Shown piece by piece: positions 1 to 6,655 of a stretch of DNA of 15,700 nucleotides. The notes beneath the pieces were generated by a model. It ran no database searches, was not told where the DNA came from, and worked only from the letters and a program-made list of their open reading frames with translations. A program made the position numbers and the translations under genes. Every line of letters begins with the position of its first letter. Positions within the stretch are counted from its first letter, which is position 1. The DNA is taken from contig JAFGQA010000038.1 in NCBI GenBank assembly GCA_016935885.1, forward strand, positions 1 to 15,700, read 5' to 3'. Source of the stretch: Phycisphaerae bacterium (GTDB taxonomy: Bacteria; Planctomycetota; Phycisphaerae; UBA1845; UTPLA1).

Positions 1-266
1 CGATCCGTACCCACGGGTTCCGCTTCGCTGCACCCGTGGCAACGATCCTCCGCCCCTTTCGGAGCGGGTTCGACCGCTGGCCCCTTTCAGGGGCCTTCCT
101 CATACCACCGGCTCTGCCGGTGGTCGCTGATTCACCCCCGAACGGGGACACACGCGGAAGATGTGGGTCGCGGCAGGGATTGGAGCCTGCGGCCGTAGGC
201 TACCTTGATCGGCCGCGCGGACCGGGACCCGCGGCAATTCGATGACGAGCCACGTGCTCCGGGCAT
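1..266. repeat. Non-coding stretch downstream of yidC with three perfect palindromes
   Basis: No convincing gene is seen here. Three perfect hairpins lie in a row. CCACGGGT at 11-18 pairs with ACCCGTGG at 32-39. GGCCCCT at 79-85 pairs with AGGGGCC at 89-95 across a 3-base loop. ACCACCGGC at 104-112 pairs with GCCGGTGGT at 116-124 across a 3-base loop. None is followed by a T-tract on either strand, so they look more like REP-type palindromes than classical intrinsic terminators, although they could still end the yidC transcript. The first palindrome resembles the arms of the inverted repeat near 7510-7554. Confidence 0.55.
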
Positions 267-2489
267 TCAAGTCCGGGCTTTTGTCTTCTTGTCCTTTCTC
301 GGTGGCGCGTTTCGTGGCCGGCCTGACTGGGTGAGGCGGGCTTGTTCGGCCTTCTTCTGCATCAGGTCGATGTAGCGAGCGAAGAGCGTTGGCTTCCCGC
401 CGGGTCTTTCCTTCTTCTTGACCGCGAATTCGCCCCGTTCCTCCTTCTCGCGGATCTCCTTCTTGATGCGATACTGCTCGATCATGCCAAGCAGATTGCT
501 GCAGAGGATGTACAGATTCAGACCACTGGGGAAATTGTAGAAGATGAAGCCGAAGAAGATCATCATGAAGCTCATCATCTTCTGCTGCTGGGCCATTTGA
601 TCTGGGATCGGCTTGCCGTCCTTGTCGGTCTTCGGGGCGACGGGCGTGGTCGGCTTGGTCATCTTCTGCGTGAGCTTCTGCTGCAAATACATCGTGATGG
701 TCATGATGATGGGCAGAAGGTTGAACGCGGTGATGGGGCCCATCATCATGCCGATAAGCGGGATGTGGAATTCTCCACTGAACGGGATGAGGGCGTCTGG
801 GGCGGACAAGTCGGTCATCCAAAGACAGAAAGGCTGGTGCCGCATGTCCACGTTGGTATAGAGCGTGGTATACAGGGCGACCCAAACGGGCATTTGGAGA
901 GCCATCGGCAGGCAGCCCAAGAACTGGGTGGCGGGATTGATGCCCTCCTCCCGGTAGATCTTCATGGTCTCTTCTTGGAGCTTCTGCTTGTCATTCTTGT
1001 ACTGTTGCTGAATGGCCTCGATCTTGGGTTTGAGCTGGGCCATGCCCTTCTGCATCTTCATCATGTTGACCTGGCCGCGCTTGGTGATGGCGTGGAGGAC
1101 CAGGCGGACGATGATGACGAGGATGAAGATGGCAATGCCATAGTTGTGGACGACGCCGTAGATGTGATCCAGCAACCAGTGCATGATGGAAGCAAGGAAC
1201 TGGAACGTGCACGGGGATTTGTCCGGGTTCGCGACGTATTCGTAGTGCCGTGCCCTTACCTCGTCGGGAAGGCCGTCGAAGGCACGGCCGCTCTTCGAGC
1301 CACAATAGGTGTCAGTCTCCAGGGTCAGCGTGTCACCGGGGCTGATCGGGCTGTTCGGTGTGAAGACCTGTTCGAGGGTCAGGTCGTCGGCTTCCTTCTG
1401 ATTCATCAGGAGGACTTCTGCGGAGACCTTGCCAAGGTATGCGGGGTATCTTGCGTCGCTCGCGAGCGGGCACGGGGCAACAATGCAGGCGAAGTACTTG
1501 TTGCCGCAGGCCGCCCAAATCGTCTTCGCACCTTCTTCGGGAAGCAGTTCGTACTTTGCGCCTTCAGCCTTCAGGACCTTGTCCCGCTGGACGCTCTCCA
1601 CGTTGTTCGCAACCAGGCCCGTCTGCGTGTCGACCACCGCGGCCACGACGCGGCGGTAGTCACGTTGGCCTTCGCTCCTGATCCCGACGGGGCCGCGTTC
1701 GGTGATGACAATCTTCTGCGGGGTGTTCGAGACGTTCTTGATGGCGAGCGTGATGTGAAGGTTGTCGGAGTGCTTAGCAAGACGATAGGTCTTGGCGACT
1801 TCAAGGACACCGGTCTCGACGGGGCCGTCCATCTTCTTGATCTGCGCTCGCAGGGTCACGGCCTCCCGGATCTTGCCTCCTTCGGCGACGGGCTTGTCGA
1901 CGGCCCAGATCGCATCGTCCAGGTGAACGAGCGGCTTGCCTTGCTCATCGAGAAGGCGGACGGTCTCCGTGACGAACGAGACGAAGGATTCACCACTTTC
2001 AGGATCGCCAACAGGCTTGAGAAGCGGGTAGGGATCGTGATCGGGGTTCTCCTTGTCCTTTACGACCCTGTCGCGATGGCGGGAGAGGTTGACCGACTCG
2101 ACGCCGGCGCCGCGCGGCGTGATCGTGGCAGCGAGTTCGTACGCGTTTGTGAAGCCGGTCCGCTTGTTATCCTGGTAGTCGTCGCCAACGACAACGGTCT
2201 CGTCGGTGGGTGCATCGGGGACGAAGAAACCGGCTGCCCGAAGTTGGGCAGTCTGTCCGGAGTCGGCTTCTCGCGGTGCAATGGGCCCCATCGCCGGCGT
2301 CTGCGTGCCGCCGGTTGGTGAATCGCCCGTTTGCCCAACGGCGGTGGTTGGCAAGCCGTCAGCCGGCGCGGTGGTGACTGGCTCCGGCGGCGGTGGGGGA
2401 TAGAGGGTGGACTGGACCTTGAACCAGACGACCAGGATGCCGAGGCAGAGGACCGTCGCGAAGATGGTGCGTTTTGTTTGGGGATCCAT
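267..2489 (-). CDS. yidC: Membrane protein insertase YidC
   Basis: YidC inserts and folds inner-membrane proteins, alone or with SecYEG. The 740-residue protein has the layout of Gram-negative YidC. An N-terminal membrane anchor lies at about 9-24 after MDPQTKR. A proline-rich linker and a large periplasmic domain follow at about 110-420. The conserved C-terminal membrane core spans about 430-670. Arg462 in VRLVLHAIT fits the conserved arginine of the hydrophilic groove. A charged, coiled-coil-like cytoplasmic hairpin lies at about 470-515. The tail from about 671 to 740 is long and strongly basic. Known biology: the long tail of Rhodopirellula YidC binds ribosomes. The start fits the family N-terminus, but the upstream leader is pyrimidine-rich on the coding strand and has no Shine-Dalgarno site. 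It appears to be the last gene of a three-gene minus-strand operon. Confidence 0.96.
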   Translation of the reverse strand: MDPQTKRTIFATVLCLGILVVWFKVQSTLYPPPPPEPVTTAPADGLPTTAVGQTGDSPTGGTQTPAMGPIAPREADSGQTAQLRAAGFFVPDAPTDETVVVGDDYQDNKRTGFTNAYELAATITPRGAGVESVNLSRHRDRVVKDKENPDHDPYPLLKPVGDPESGESFVSFVTETVRLLDEQGKPLVHLDDAIWAVDKPVAEGGKIREAVTLRAQIKKMDGPVETGVLEVAKTYRLAKHSDNLHITLAIKNVSNTPQKIVITERGPVGIRSEGQRDYRRVVAAVVDTQTGLVANNVESVQRDKVLKAEGAKYELLPEEGAKTIWAACGNKYFACIVAPCPLASDARYPAYLGKVSAEVLLMNQKEADDLTLEQVFTPNSPISPGDTLTLETDTYCGSKSGRAFDGLPDEVRARHYEYVANPDKSPCTFQFLASIMHWLLDHIYGVVHNYGIAIFILVIIVRLVLHAITKRGQVNMMKMQKGMAQLKPKIEAIQQQYKNDKQKLQEETMKIYREEGINPATQFLGCLPMALQMPVWVALYTTLYTNVDMRHQPFCLWMTDLSAPDALIPFSGEFHIPLIGMMMGPITAFNLLPIIMTITMYLQQKLTQKMTKPTTPVAPKTDKDGKPIPDQMAQQQKMMSFMMIFFGFIFYNFPSGLNLYILCSNLLGMIEQYRIKKEIREKEERGEFAVKKKERPGGKPTLFARYIDLMQKKAEQARLTQSGRPRNAPPRKDKKTKART

Positions 2490-2492
2490 GCG

Positions 2493-2558
2493 GAAAAGTC
2501 AAAAAAGGTCGAAACGTCACAAAGTCAGAACGTCGAAACATCGGAACGTCGAGACGGC
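2493..2558. repeat. Octamer tandem repeat, consensus GAAACGTC, upstream of yidC
   Basis: On the plus strand about eight consecutive units run GAAAAGTC, AAAAAAGGTC (two bases longer), GAAACGTC, ACAAAGTC, AGAACGTC, GAAACATC, GGAACGTC and GAGACGGC. Nearly every unit ends in GTC. The array ends three bases before the yidC start codon, so it occupies the whole ribosome-binding region of yidC. On the yidC mRNA it reads as repeated GACGTTTC. Confidence 0.8.
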
Positions 2559-2592
2559 CGCAAGCTGAAACCCTCCGCCACGTGCTTCTCGG

Positions 2593-3351
2593 TCATTTGC
2601 CATCACGGAGCCTCGTGGCCAGGAATTCGTCCAGTTGGGCCGTGTCGAGGATCCTTTGGACGGTCGCCTCGATGTCGTACTCGAGGCGGACGAATTCGAC
2701 CTCATCTCCATCGACGATCGCGTAGGCCGCACGAGGGTCGCGGTCGCGCGGTTGGCCCACGGAGCCGACGTTGATGATGACCTTCTCGTCACCGATGGCA
2801 TACCTGTTGGACTCGCCAAGCTCCTCTAGGGGCTCGAAATAAGGGTCGTCCACGAAGATGCCCGGTACGTGCGTGTGGCCGCAGAAGCACGTCAGTTGTT
2901 CCATGCGTTCGAAGTTACTGAGCAGCTTGTGCGGATTTGTATAGACGTCGTCGGGAAACAAGTATTCGTTGATCGGCTTGCGGGGGGAGCCGTGCACGAA
3001 TAGGAAGCCATCCATCTCGTAGCGGGGTGCGAGCGAGCCCAGGAATCGCCAATACCTGTTGCGCTTTTCGGTGTCTTGTTCTTCTTCCAGGACGGAGCGG
3101 GTCCAGAAAGCGGCGAGTTCGGCGTTCCGGTTGAAGTTCGTCGGTTCGTAGAAGATAGCGTGATCGTGGTTGCCGCACAGGCTCATCGTGGCACGCTCGA
3201 TGATGAGGTCGAGGCACTCGGCCGGCTCGGGCCCATAGCCGACGATGTCCCCCAGGCAGTAGATGTCCTTGATGCGGCGCCTCTCAATGTCGTCAAGGAC
3301 GGTTCTGAGGGCTTCGAGATTCGAGTGGATATCGGAGATTACCGCGAACAT
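2593..3351 (-). CDS. Calcineurin-like metallophosphoesterase, substrate unknown
   Basis: This is a 252-residue soluble phosphoesterase with the full dimetal signature. It has D7-x-H9 in SDIHSN, GD34-35 in CLGDIVGYGPEP, GNHDH at 60-64, H120 in FVHGSP, and GHTH at 158-161 followed by NVGSVGQPR at 194-202. The order and spacing match the compact YfcE/Metallophos_2-type families, which hydrolyse phosphodiesters or dinucleoside polyphosphates. The sequence does not identify the substrate. The start codon follows only a weak AGG. It lies 33 bases downstream of the Trm112-like gene and 103 bases upstream of yidC on the same strand, so the three are probably co-transcribed. Family membership is near certain; the cellular role is open. 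Confidence 0.93.
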   Translation of the reverse strand: MFAVISDIHSNLEALRTVLDDIERRRIKDIYCLGDIVGYGPEPAECLDLIIERATMSLCGNHDHAIFYEPTNFNRNAELAAFWTRSVLEEEQDTEKRNRYWRFLGSLAPRYEMDGFLFVHGSPRKPINEYLFPDDVYTNPHKLLSNFERMEQLTCFCGHTHVPGIFVDDPYFEPLEELGESNRYAIGDEKVIINVGSVGQPRDRDPRAAYAIVDGDEVEFVRLEYDIEATVQRILDTAQLDEFLATRLRDGK

Positions 3352-3384
3352 AACCTATGAATCGTATTGCCGCTGGAACAAGGA

Positions 3385-3588
3385 TTATTGTCTCTCGGCC
3401 TCTTTCCGCGCGGGGGCGGCCTCGTCGATCAGCATGATCGGGATGTCGTCCCGAACCGGGTACCGCAGTCCGCAGCCGGTGCAGACAAGGCGGGCCTGGG
3501 CGTCGTCGCCCGCGTCGGGGTCCTTGAGTTCAACAGGTCTCTTGCAGCTCGGGCAAGCGAGGATTTCGAGCAAGTCTTTGTCAAGCAT
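3385..3588 (-). CDS. Trm112-like zinc-binding protein (YcaR/UPF0434 type)
   Basis: A 67-residue protein. Cys12-x2-Cys15 (ACPSCKRPV) and Cys36-x2-Cys39 (LVCTGCGLRYPV) form a probable zinc site, followed by the family ending VRDDIPIMLIDEA. Bacterial Trm112-like proteins are small folds related to the eukaryotic activator subunit of tRNA, rRNA and release-factor methyltransferases. Their bacterial partners are poorly defined. The length is typical. AAGGGA about 11 bases upstream of the ATG can serve as a ribosome-binding site. It is the first gene of the minus-strand operon, and the -10/-35 pair at 3663-3691 fits as its promoter, with a leader of roughly 70 bases. Confidence 0.88.
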   Translation of the reverse strand: MLDKDLLEILACPSCKRPVELKDPDAGDDAQARLVCTGCGLRYPVRDDIPIMLIDEAAPARKEAERQ

Positions 3589-3662
3589 TGTCGTACGTTC
3601 CCTTGTCGGGCATGTGCGGACTCCTCACAATCCGCGGGCTTACCGAGATTGCCGAATCCCGC

Positions 3663-3691
3663 ATGATAGCGCGAGATGCTGATAGCGTCAA
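3663..3691 (-). promoter_or_regulatory. Sigma70-type promoter for the Trm112-metallophosphoesterase-yidC operon
   Basis: On the minus strand, TTGACG (3691-3686) is separated by exactly 17 bases from TATCAT (3668-3663). That is 5/6 matches at both the -35 and the -10 with optimal spacing. Transcription would start near 3656, leaving a leader of about 70 bases before the Trm112-like ATG at 3588. Confidence 0.7.
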
Positions 3692-3739
3692 TGCCGCAGC
3701 GCTCGAGCGCGCAGGCTGGGGTCCGCGACAGTTCAGACC

Positions 3740-3798
3740 GGTGCCGCTGGCAGCTTGTCTGGCTTGGGCAGGTGCCACTGGCAGCTTGTCTGCCAGTG
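3740..3798 (+). repeat. Tandem 24-base repeat, period 31, containing palindromes
   Basis: Bases 3740-3763 and 3771-3794 match at 22 of 24 positions; the core is TGGCAGCTTGTCTG. The second copy forms a perfect hairpin, CACTGGCA (3776-3783) with TGCCAGTG (3791-3798). It leads directly into the dispersed repeat at 3786-3913. Confidence 0.75.
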
Positions 3799-3913
3799 TG
3801 TATGCCCCACGTGTCCACAAGAGAGGCCGCACGGGCGGACAAGCCTGCCTGTCGGCAGACAGGCCGCCCGTGGCACGCAGAATCGAATGCCCCCCGGAAG
3901 TGTCATGGACCCG
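3786..3913 (+). repeat. Dispersed REP-like repeat, copy A
   Basis: This aligns in the same orientation with 7571-7675. Shared blocks include TGCCAGT, CGCAGAATCGAATGCC and CCGGAAGTGTCA. Copy A carries about 15 extra bases that complete a nested hairpin. The outer arms are ACGGGCGG (3831-3838) and CCGCCCGT (3864-3871); the inner arms are CCTGTC (3848-3853) and GACAGG (3858-3863). No coding frame is credible. Confidence 0.75.
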
Positions 3914-3921
3914 GGGGCATC

Positions 3922-3950
3922 TTGACGAGAGGTTCTGACTCCGCTACGGT
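3922..3950 (+). promoter_or_regulatory. Probable promoter of tRNA-Leu
   Basis: TTGACG (3922-3927), 17 bases, then TACGGT (3945-3950). The -35 matches 5/6. The -10 matches 3/6 but keeps its most conserved T, A and final T. The expected start near 3957 lies just upstream of the tRNA 5' end at 3974. Confidence 0.5.
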
Positions 3951-3973
3951 GACTTCGTTGACCAGGCCCCCGG

Positions 3974-4059
<86 letters not shown>

Positions 4060-4252
4060 GTCCGTGCTCCTCCTCGCTACGAAACGGTCGTGTAGCGGTC
4101 GGCGAATCGTGCGTCGTGGGCTCCTTGTGCGTGAGCGCAGACCCAAACAGAGCACGCGTTTGGAAGCTGGTTCGGAACTGGGCCACTGGCCTCTGACCTG
4201 TAGCTCTGGCCTGTGGAGACAAGCGAGAGAATACCCAGTGAGTCATCCAAAC

Positions 4253-4271
4253 CACCGGCGAGACGCCGGTG
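4253..4271. repeat. Short perfect hairpin, REP-like
   Basis: CACCGGCG (4253-4260), loop AGA, CGCCGGTG (4264-4271). It is followed by two near-repeats of ACGCCGG(T/C)GCCACATG. No T-tract follows. Confidence 0.6.
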
Positions 4272-4329
4272 CCACATGACGCCGGCGCCACATGGGGTTC
4301 TGAAACAGCTTATTAGCGGGGTGTGGCAT

Positions 4330-4367
4330 TCCTTATCCAGGCCACTCCGCTTGAACGCTCGACACGC
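4330..4367 (-). repeat. Dispersed repeat C, inverted copy upstream of pgsA
   Basis: Read on the minus strand, this matches 7410-7447 at about 30 of 38 positions. The shared cores are AGCGTTCAA and GTGGC followed by TGG and TAA. Weaker similarity continues beyond both copies into CAC and CCCC blocks. The orientation is opposite to that at 7410. Confidence 0.6.
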
Positions 4368-4410
4368 TCCCGGCCAAGGTCGGCAGCACCCTGTGCATCG
4401 GGGGCTCGTT

Positions 4411-5022
4411 ATGCGAATGAACCTGCCCAACCAGATCACGACCGGCCGGTTCTTTCTTGCCATTCTCTTCCTGATACTGCTGGCGTCCTTCGATTTCGCC
4501 CATCGGGTCCAGAAGCTCTGGATGCTCGATGTCGCCTTTATCTTGTTCGTTCTCGCGGCCGGAACGGACTGGTTGGACGGCTACCTGGCCCGAAGACAGA
4601 ACCAGGTAACGGCCTTCGGTCGAATCCTCGACCCGTTCGTGGACAAGATCCTCCTGATGGGCGCGTTTGTGCTGTTATTGGGCCATGGCTTCCGTGACGA
4701 ACACGGCGCCGGCGTCACCGGGCTCCAGGCCTGGATGGTCGTGCTGATCATCTCTCGAGAACTGCTCGTCTCCGGCCTGCGCGGTTTCAGCGAATCGCAA
4801 GGCAAGGCCTACGCCGCGAATCGGTGGGGCAAGATCAAGATGGTCCTGCAATCCATTACTGCCGGGTGGATCATCGCCAGCGTGGGCCGGTTGCGGGACG
4901 TCGAGTGGGTCATGGCCGGTCGTCCTGTCTTGGTTTGGGCGATGGTCTTGTTCACGGCAGCCAGCGTGGTAGCGTATCTCGTCGCCTCGCGCGAAGCCCT
5001 TTCGGAGCAATCGCGTGGGTGA
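4411..5022 (+). CDS. pgsA: CDP-diacylglycerol-glycerol-3-phosphate 3-phosphatidyltransferase
   Basis: PgsA transfers the phosphatidyl group from CDP-diacylglycerol to glycerol-3-phosphate, the committed step to phosphatidylglycerol, in the inner membrane. The chosen start gives 203 residues beginning MRMNLPNQITTGRF, the usual family opening. The complete CDP-alcohol phosphotransferase signature is present: D53-x2-D56-G57-x2-A60-R61-x8-G70-x3-D74-x3-D78 (DWLDGYLARR ... GRILDPFVDK). Several hydrophobic helices follow, as does the conserved ISRELLVSGLR. An in-frame ATG at 4213 is rejected because its extra 66 residues are encoded by repeats. A G-rich stretch near 4399-4404 may act as the ribosome-binding site. 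The stop codon overlaps the uppP start, indicating translational coupling. A different CDP-alcohol acceptor is possible but less likely. Confidence 0.93.
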   Translation: MRMNLPNQITTGRFFLAILFLILLASFDFAHRVQKLWMLDVAFILFVLAAGTDWLDGYLARRQNQVTAFGRILDPFVDKILLMGAFVLLLGHGFRDEHGAGVTGLQAWMVVLIISRELLVSGLRGFSESQGKAYAANRWGKIKMVLQSITAGWIIASVGRLRDVEWVMAGRPVLVWAMVLFTAASVVAYLVASREALSEQSRG

Positions 5023-5818
5023 CGAACTTCGGGCCGCCATTCTGGGCGTCATCGAGGGGCTTACCGAGTTCCTCCCGGTCTCCAGCACCGGTCACATGAT
5101 CATCGCCATGCCGTGGATGGGTATTCATGGCGAGCAGGACCCGTGGCCCGCGTTCCTTTACTTCATTCAGATCGGCGCGATCGCCGCCGTCGTGGTTCAC
5201 TTCTCGCGCCGGCTGTGGCGACAGACCTTTGCCAAGCCCGTCGGAGGCTTGCACAATCACCTGATTCTCAAGCTCGTCGTCGGCGTGCTGCCGGCGGCCG
5301 CGATCGGCATCCCGCTCAACGAGTGGGCCGAGACGCATCTTGAGAAGCCCGTCCCCGTGGCCATCGCCCTCATCCTTGGCGCGGCGGTCATGGTCATCAT
5401 CGAGCGTGCCTTCCGGAGGCAGACCGGCCCCAAGATCGAGGAGGTCACACTGCGCCACGCCTTCTTGATCGGCCTGGCCCAATGCGTCTCAATCATCCCC
5501 GGCACCAGTCGCGCCATGGCCACGATCATGGGGGGGCTCCTCGTGGGCCTCCCGGCGACGACCGCCGTGGAGTTCTCGTTCTACCTGGCGATTCCCACCA
5601 TCTGCGGCGCCGGACTCTATCGCTTGCTCAAGGACCCGCAGGCGCTCGCCGGTGGGCACGTGATGGTCCTCGGCATCGGCTTCGCCATCTCGTTCGTCGT
5701 GGCGTGGGGTGTGATCGCTGCCTTCATGCGGTACATCCAGACCCGCTCCCTCCAGCCGTTCGCGATCTACCGCGTCGTGTTGGGGCTTGTCGTGCTGGGC
5801 TGGTGGCTACTGGGATAG
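5015..5818 (+). CDS. uppP: Undecaprenyl-diphosphatase UppP (BacA family)
   Basis: This integral membrane enzyme dephosphorylates undecaprenyl diphosphate to regenerate the lipid carrier used for peptidoglycan and other envelope polymers. It can also raise bacitracin tolerance. The 267-residue length is typical. Motif 1 is E14-G-L-T-E18-FLPVSSTGH27 and motif 2 is PGTSR at 162-166, whose Arg is catalytic. About eight hydrophobic segments are visible, including 85-101, 113-130, 151-160, 215-235 and 252-266. Translation starts at a GTG (5015), 8 bases before the end of pgsA, so the two genes form a coupled envelope-lipid operon. No other start gives the family N-terminus (GDELRAAILGVIEGLTEF). Confidence 0.95.
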   Translation: MGDELRAAILGVIEGLTEFLPVSSTGHMIIAMPWMGIHGEQDPWPAFLYFIQIGAIAAVVVHFSRRLWRQTFAKPVGGLHNHLILKLVVGVLPAAAIGIPLNEWAETHLEKPVPVAIALILGAAVMVIIERAFRRQTGPKIEEVTLRHAFLIGLAQCVSIIPGTSRAMATIMGGLLVGLPATTAVEFSFYLAIPTICGAGLYRLLKDPQALAGGHVMVLGIGFAISFVVAWGVIAAFMRYIQTRSLQPFAIYRVVLGLVVLGWWLLG

Positions 5819-5982
5819 GTGTCCTCGGCCCTCTTGTGAAAAAAAAGACCATCCATGCTAACCGCTCGCCCCCTCCGCGTGTCCAAAAGACCGGCCAGTT
5901 CACGGGAACTGCCCACGGAAGATGGCCAGGCGTCGCGATCGTCACGCCGGCCACCAACAGACAGATGCCCAAGGAGCTTATC

Positions 5983-6399
5983 ATGACACTTCGCAAGATT
6001 GGATTACCGCTCGGTGTCGCCGCGGCCACACTGGCATTCGGGACCTTCGGCACCAGCGTCGCCAACGCCGATCGCTACTACTCCAGCAGGACTTACTCCG
6101 AATCGCATCACTACACGAGCACCCGGACGGTCCGCTACAGCCAATCGAGTTGTCGGCCGGTGCGGCCCGTGCGGCACGTTTGCTACAACACGTATCGCCC
6201 CTGTTATGCCCCGCCGCCGATCCACCACTACCGCCAGCAGCCACAGTTGAGCTTGAGCTTCTCCTTCCACCATCACCGAAGCCCAAGCCATCACCGAAGC
6301 GTGAGCTATCACCGAGGTCCGAGCCATCACCGCCAACACGACAGGTGCAGACCCCAGCACCGGCCCTATCGTGTGTACTACCCGCACAGCCGCCGATAA
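5983..6399 (+). CDS. Small secreted histidine-rich protein, function unknown
   Basis: A 138-residue protein. The start is set by AAGGAG (5971-5976), six bases before the ATG; the frame is open further upstream but without family or codon support. Residues 1-29 form a classical signal peptide: MTLRKIG, then a hydrophobic core LPLGVAAATLAFGTFG, then a VANA cleavage site. The mature part is rich in His, Arg, Tyr and Ser, has three Cys at about 57-74, and carries a hexapeptide repeat (H/Y)HR-x-x-S at about 97-117. No known domain is recognised. Metal binding or a periplasmic or surface role is inference from composition. Upstream (5819-5982) no gene is seen; a weak TTGTGA-N17-GCTAAC pair at 5834-5862 might be its promoter. 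Confidence 0.72.
   Translation: MTLRKIGLPLGVAAATLAFGTFGTSVANADRYYSSRTYSESHHYTSTRTVRYSQSSCRPVRPVRHVCYNTYRPCYAPPPIHHYRQQPQLSLSFSFHHHRSPSHHRSVSYHRGPSHHRQHDRCRPQHRPYRVYYPHSRR
6270..6341 (+). repeat. 18-bp tandem repeat inside the His-rich gene
   Basis: Units begin at 6270, 6288, 6306 and 6324: CCATCACCGAAGCCCAAG, CCATCACCGAAGCGTGAG, CTATCACCGAGGTCCGAG, then a decayed CCATCACCGCC unit. The period is in frame and encodes HHRSPS, HHRSVS, YHRGPS, HHR, so copy-number change would lengthen the His-rich segment without a frameshift. Confidence 0.8.
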
Positions 6400-6546
6400 T
6401 CCGGGTCCCTCTGCGCGATAGCCCCATGCAGATACACGGCGGAGGCGAGGCCTTCTGACAGCACTTGTGCCACGGCCGCCACCGTTCATGGGGCCACCAC
6501 TGGGATGGCGGTGCGACAGTGACTCCGCTGCTCGTTTCCGATTCTA

Positions 6547-6637
6547 AGGCACTCTAACAGGACGTCCTGTGGCACCGCCGTCTCGGCGGTAGATGCCAGG
6601 GCTGTGGCGCCGTGCCACCGGTTCTGTTAGAGTGCCT
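6547..6637. repeat. 91-bp MITE-like element with perfect terminal inverted repeats
   Basis: AGGCACTCTAACAG (6547-6560) is an exact 14-base inverted copy of 6624-6637. A second inner pair, GTGGCAC (6569-6575) with GTGCCAC (6612-6618), and a central hairpin ACCGCC/GGCGGT (6574-6590) lie between. It sits in the gap between the convergent His-rich and nitroreductase genes. No coding capacity, T-tract or clear target-site duplication is seen. It may be a non-autonomous insertion or a bidirectional terminator-like structure. The rest of 6400-6655 shows nothing recognisable. Confidence 0.65.
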
Positions 6638-6655
6638 GAGTCAACAGTGTCGAGG

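Larger units (their letters stand above)
3589..3973. other. 385-base intergenic region between the Trm112 operon and tRNA-Leu
   Basis: No protein gene is supported; the open frames here are composed of repeat sequence. The region holds the minus-strand promoter (3663-3691), a tandem palindrome pair (3740-3798), a longer dispersed repeat (3786-3913) and a plausible promoter for the tRNA (3922-3950). Confidence 0.7.
4060..4410. other. 351-base intergenic region between tRNA-Leu and pgsA
   Basis: No gene is supported. The pgsA frame stays open upstream to an ATG at 4213, but that extension translates into repeat-like, Arg- and Pro-rich sequence unlike any PgsA N-terminus. The region contains a perfect hairpin (4253-4271) and an inverted copy of a repeat also present at 7410-7447. 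No clear promoter for pgsA is seen, so read-through from the tRNA promoter is possible. Confidence 0.6.

Noticed and set aside
342..2321. 659-codon plus-strand open frame opposite yidC
   Set aside because: Antisense shadow of the GC-rich yidC gene; the translation is Asp-, His- and Leu-rich with no recognisable family, while the minus frame is clearly YidC.
3740..3913. CRISPR array
   Set aside because: Only two tandem units with a 7-base spacer and no cas genes; it is a palindromic repeat cluster.
4213..4410. N-terminal extension of pgsA from an upstream ATG
   Set aside because: The extra 66 residues are encoded by hairpin and dispersed-repeat DNA, and the conserved PgsA start is MRMNLPNQITTGR at 4411.
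5482..5982. Longer upstream start for the His-rich gene
   Set aside because: That frame overlaps uppP and has no signal peptide or ribosome-binding site; AAGGAG and a signal peptide mark the ATG at 5983.
5819..5982. Terminator after uppP at the run of eight A residues (5839-5846)
   Set aside because: No stable hairpin precedes a T-tract on the plus strand, and no minus-strand gene ends here to use it in reverse.
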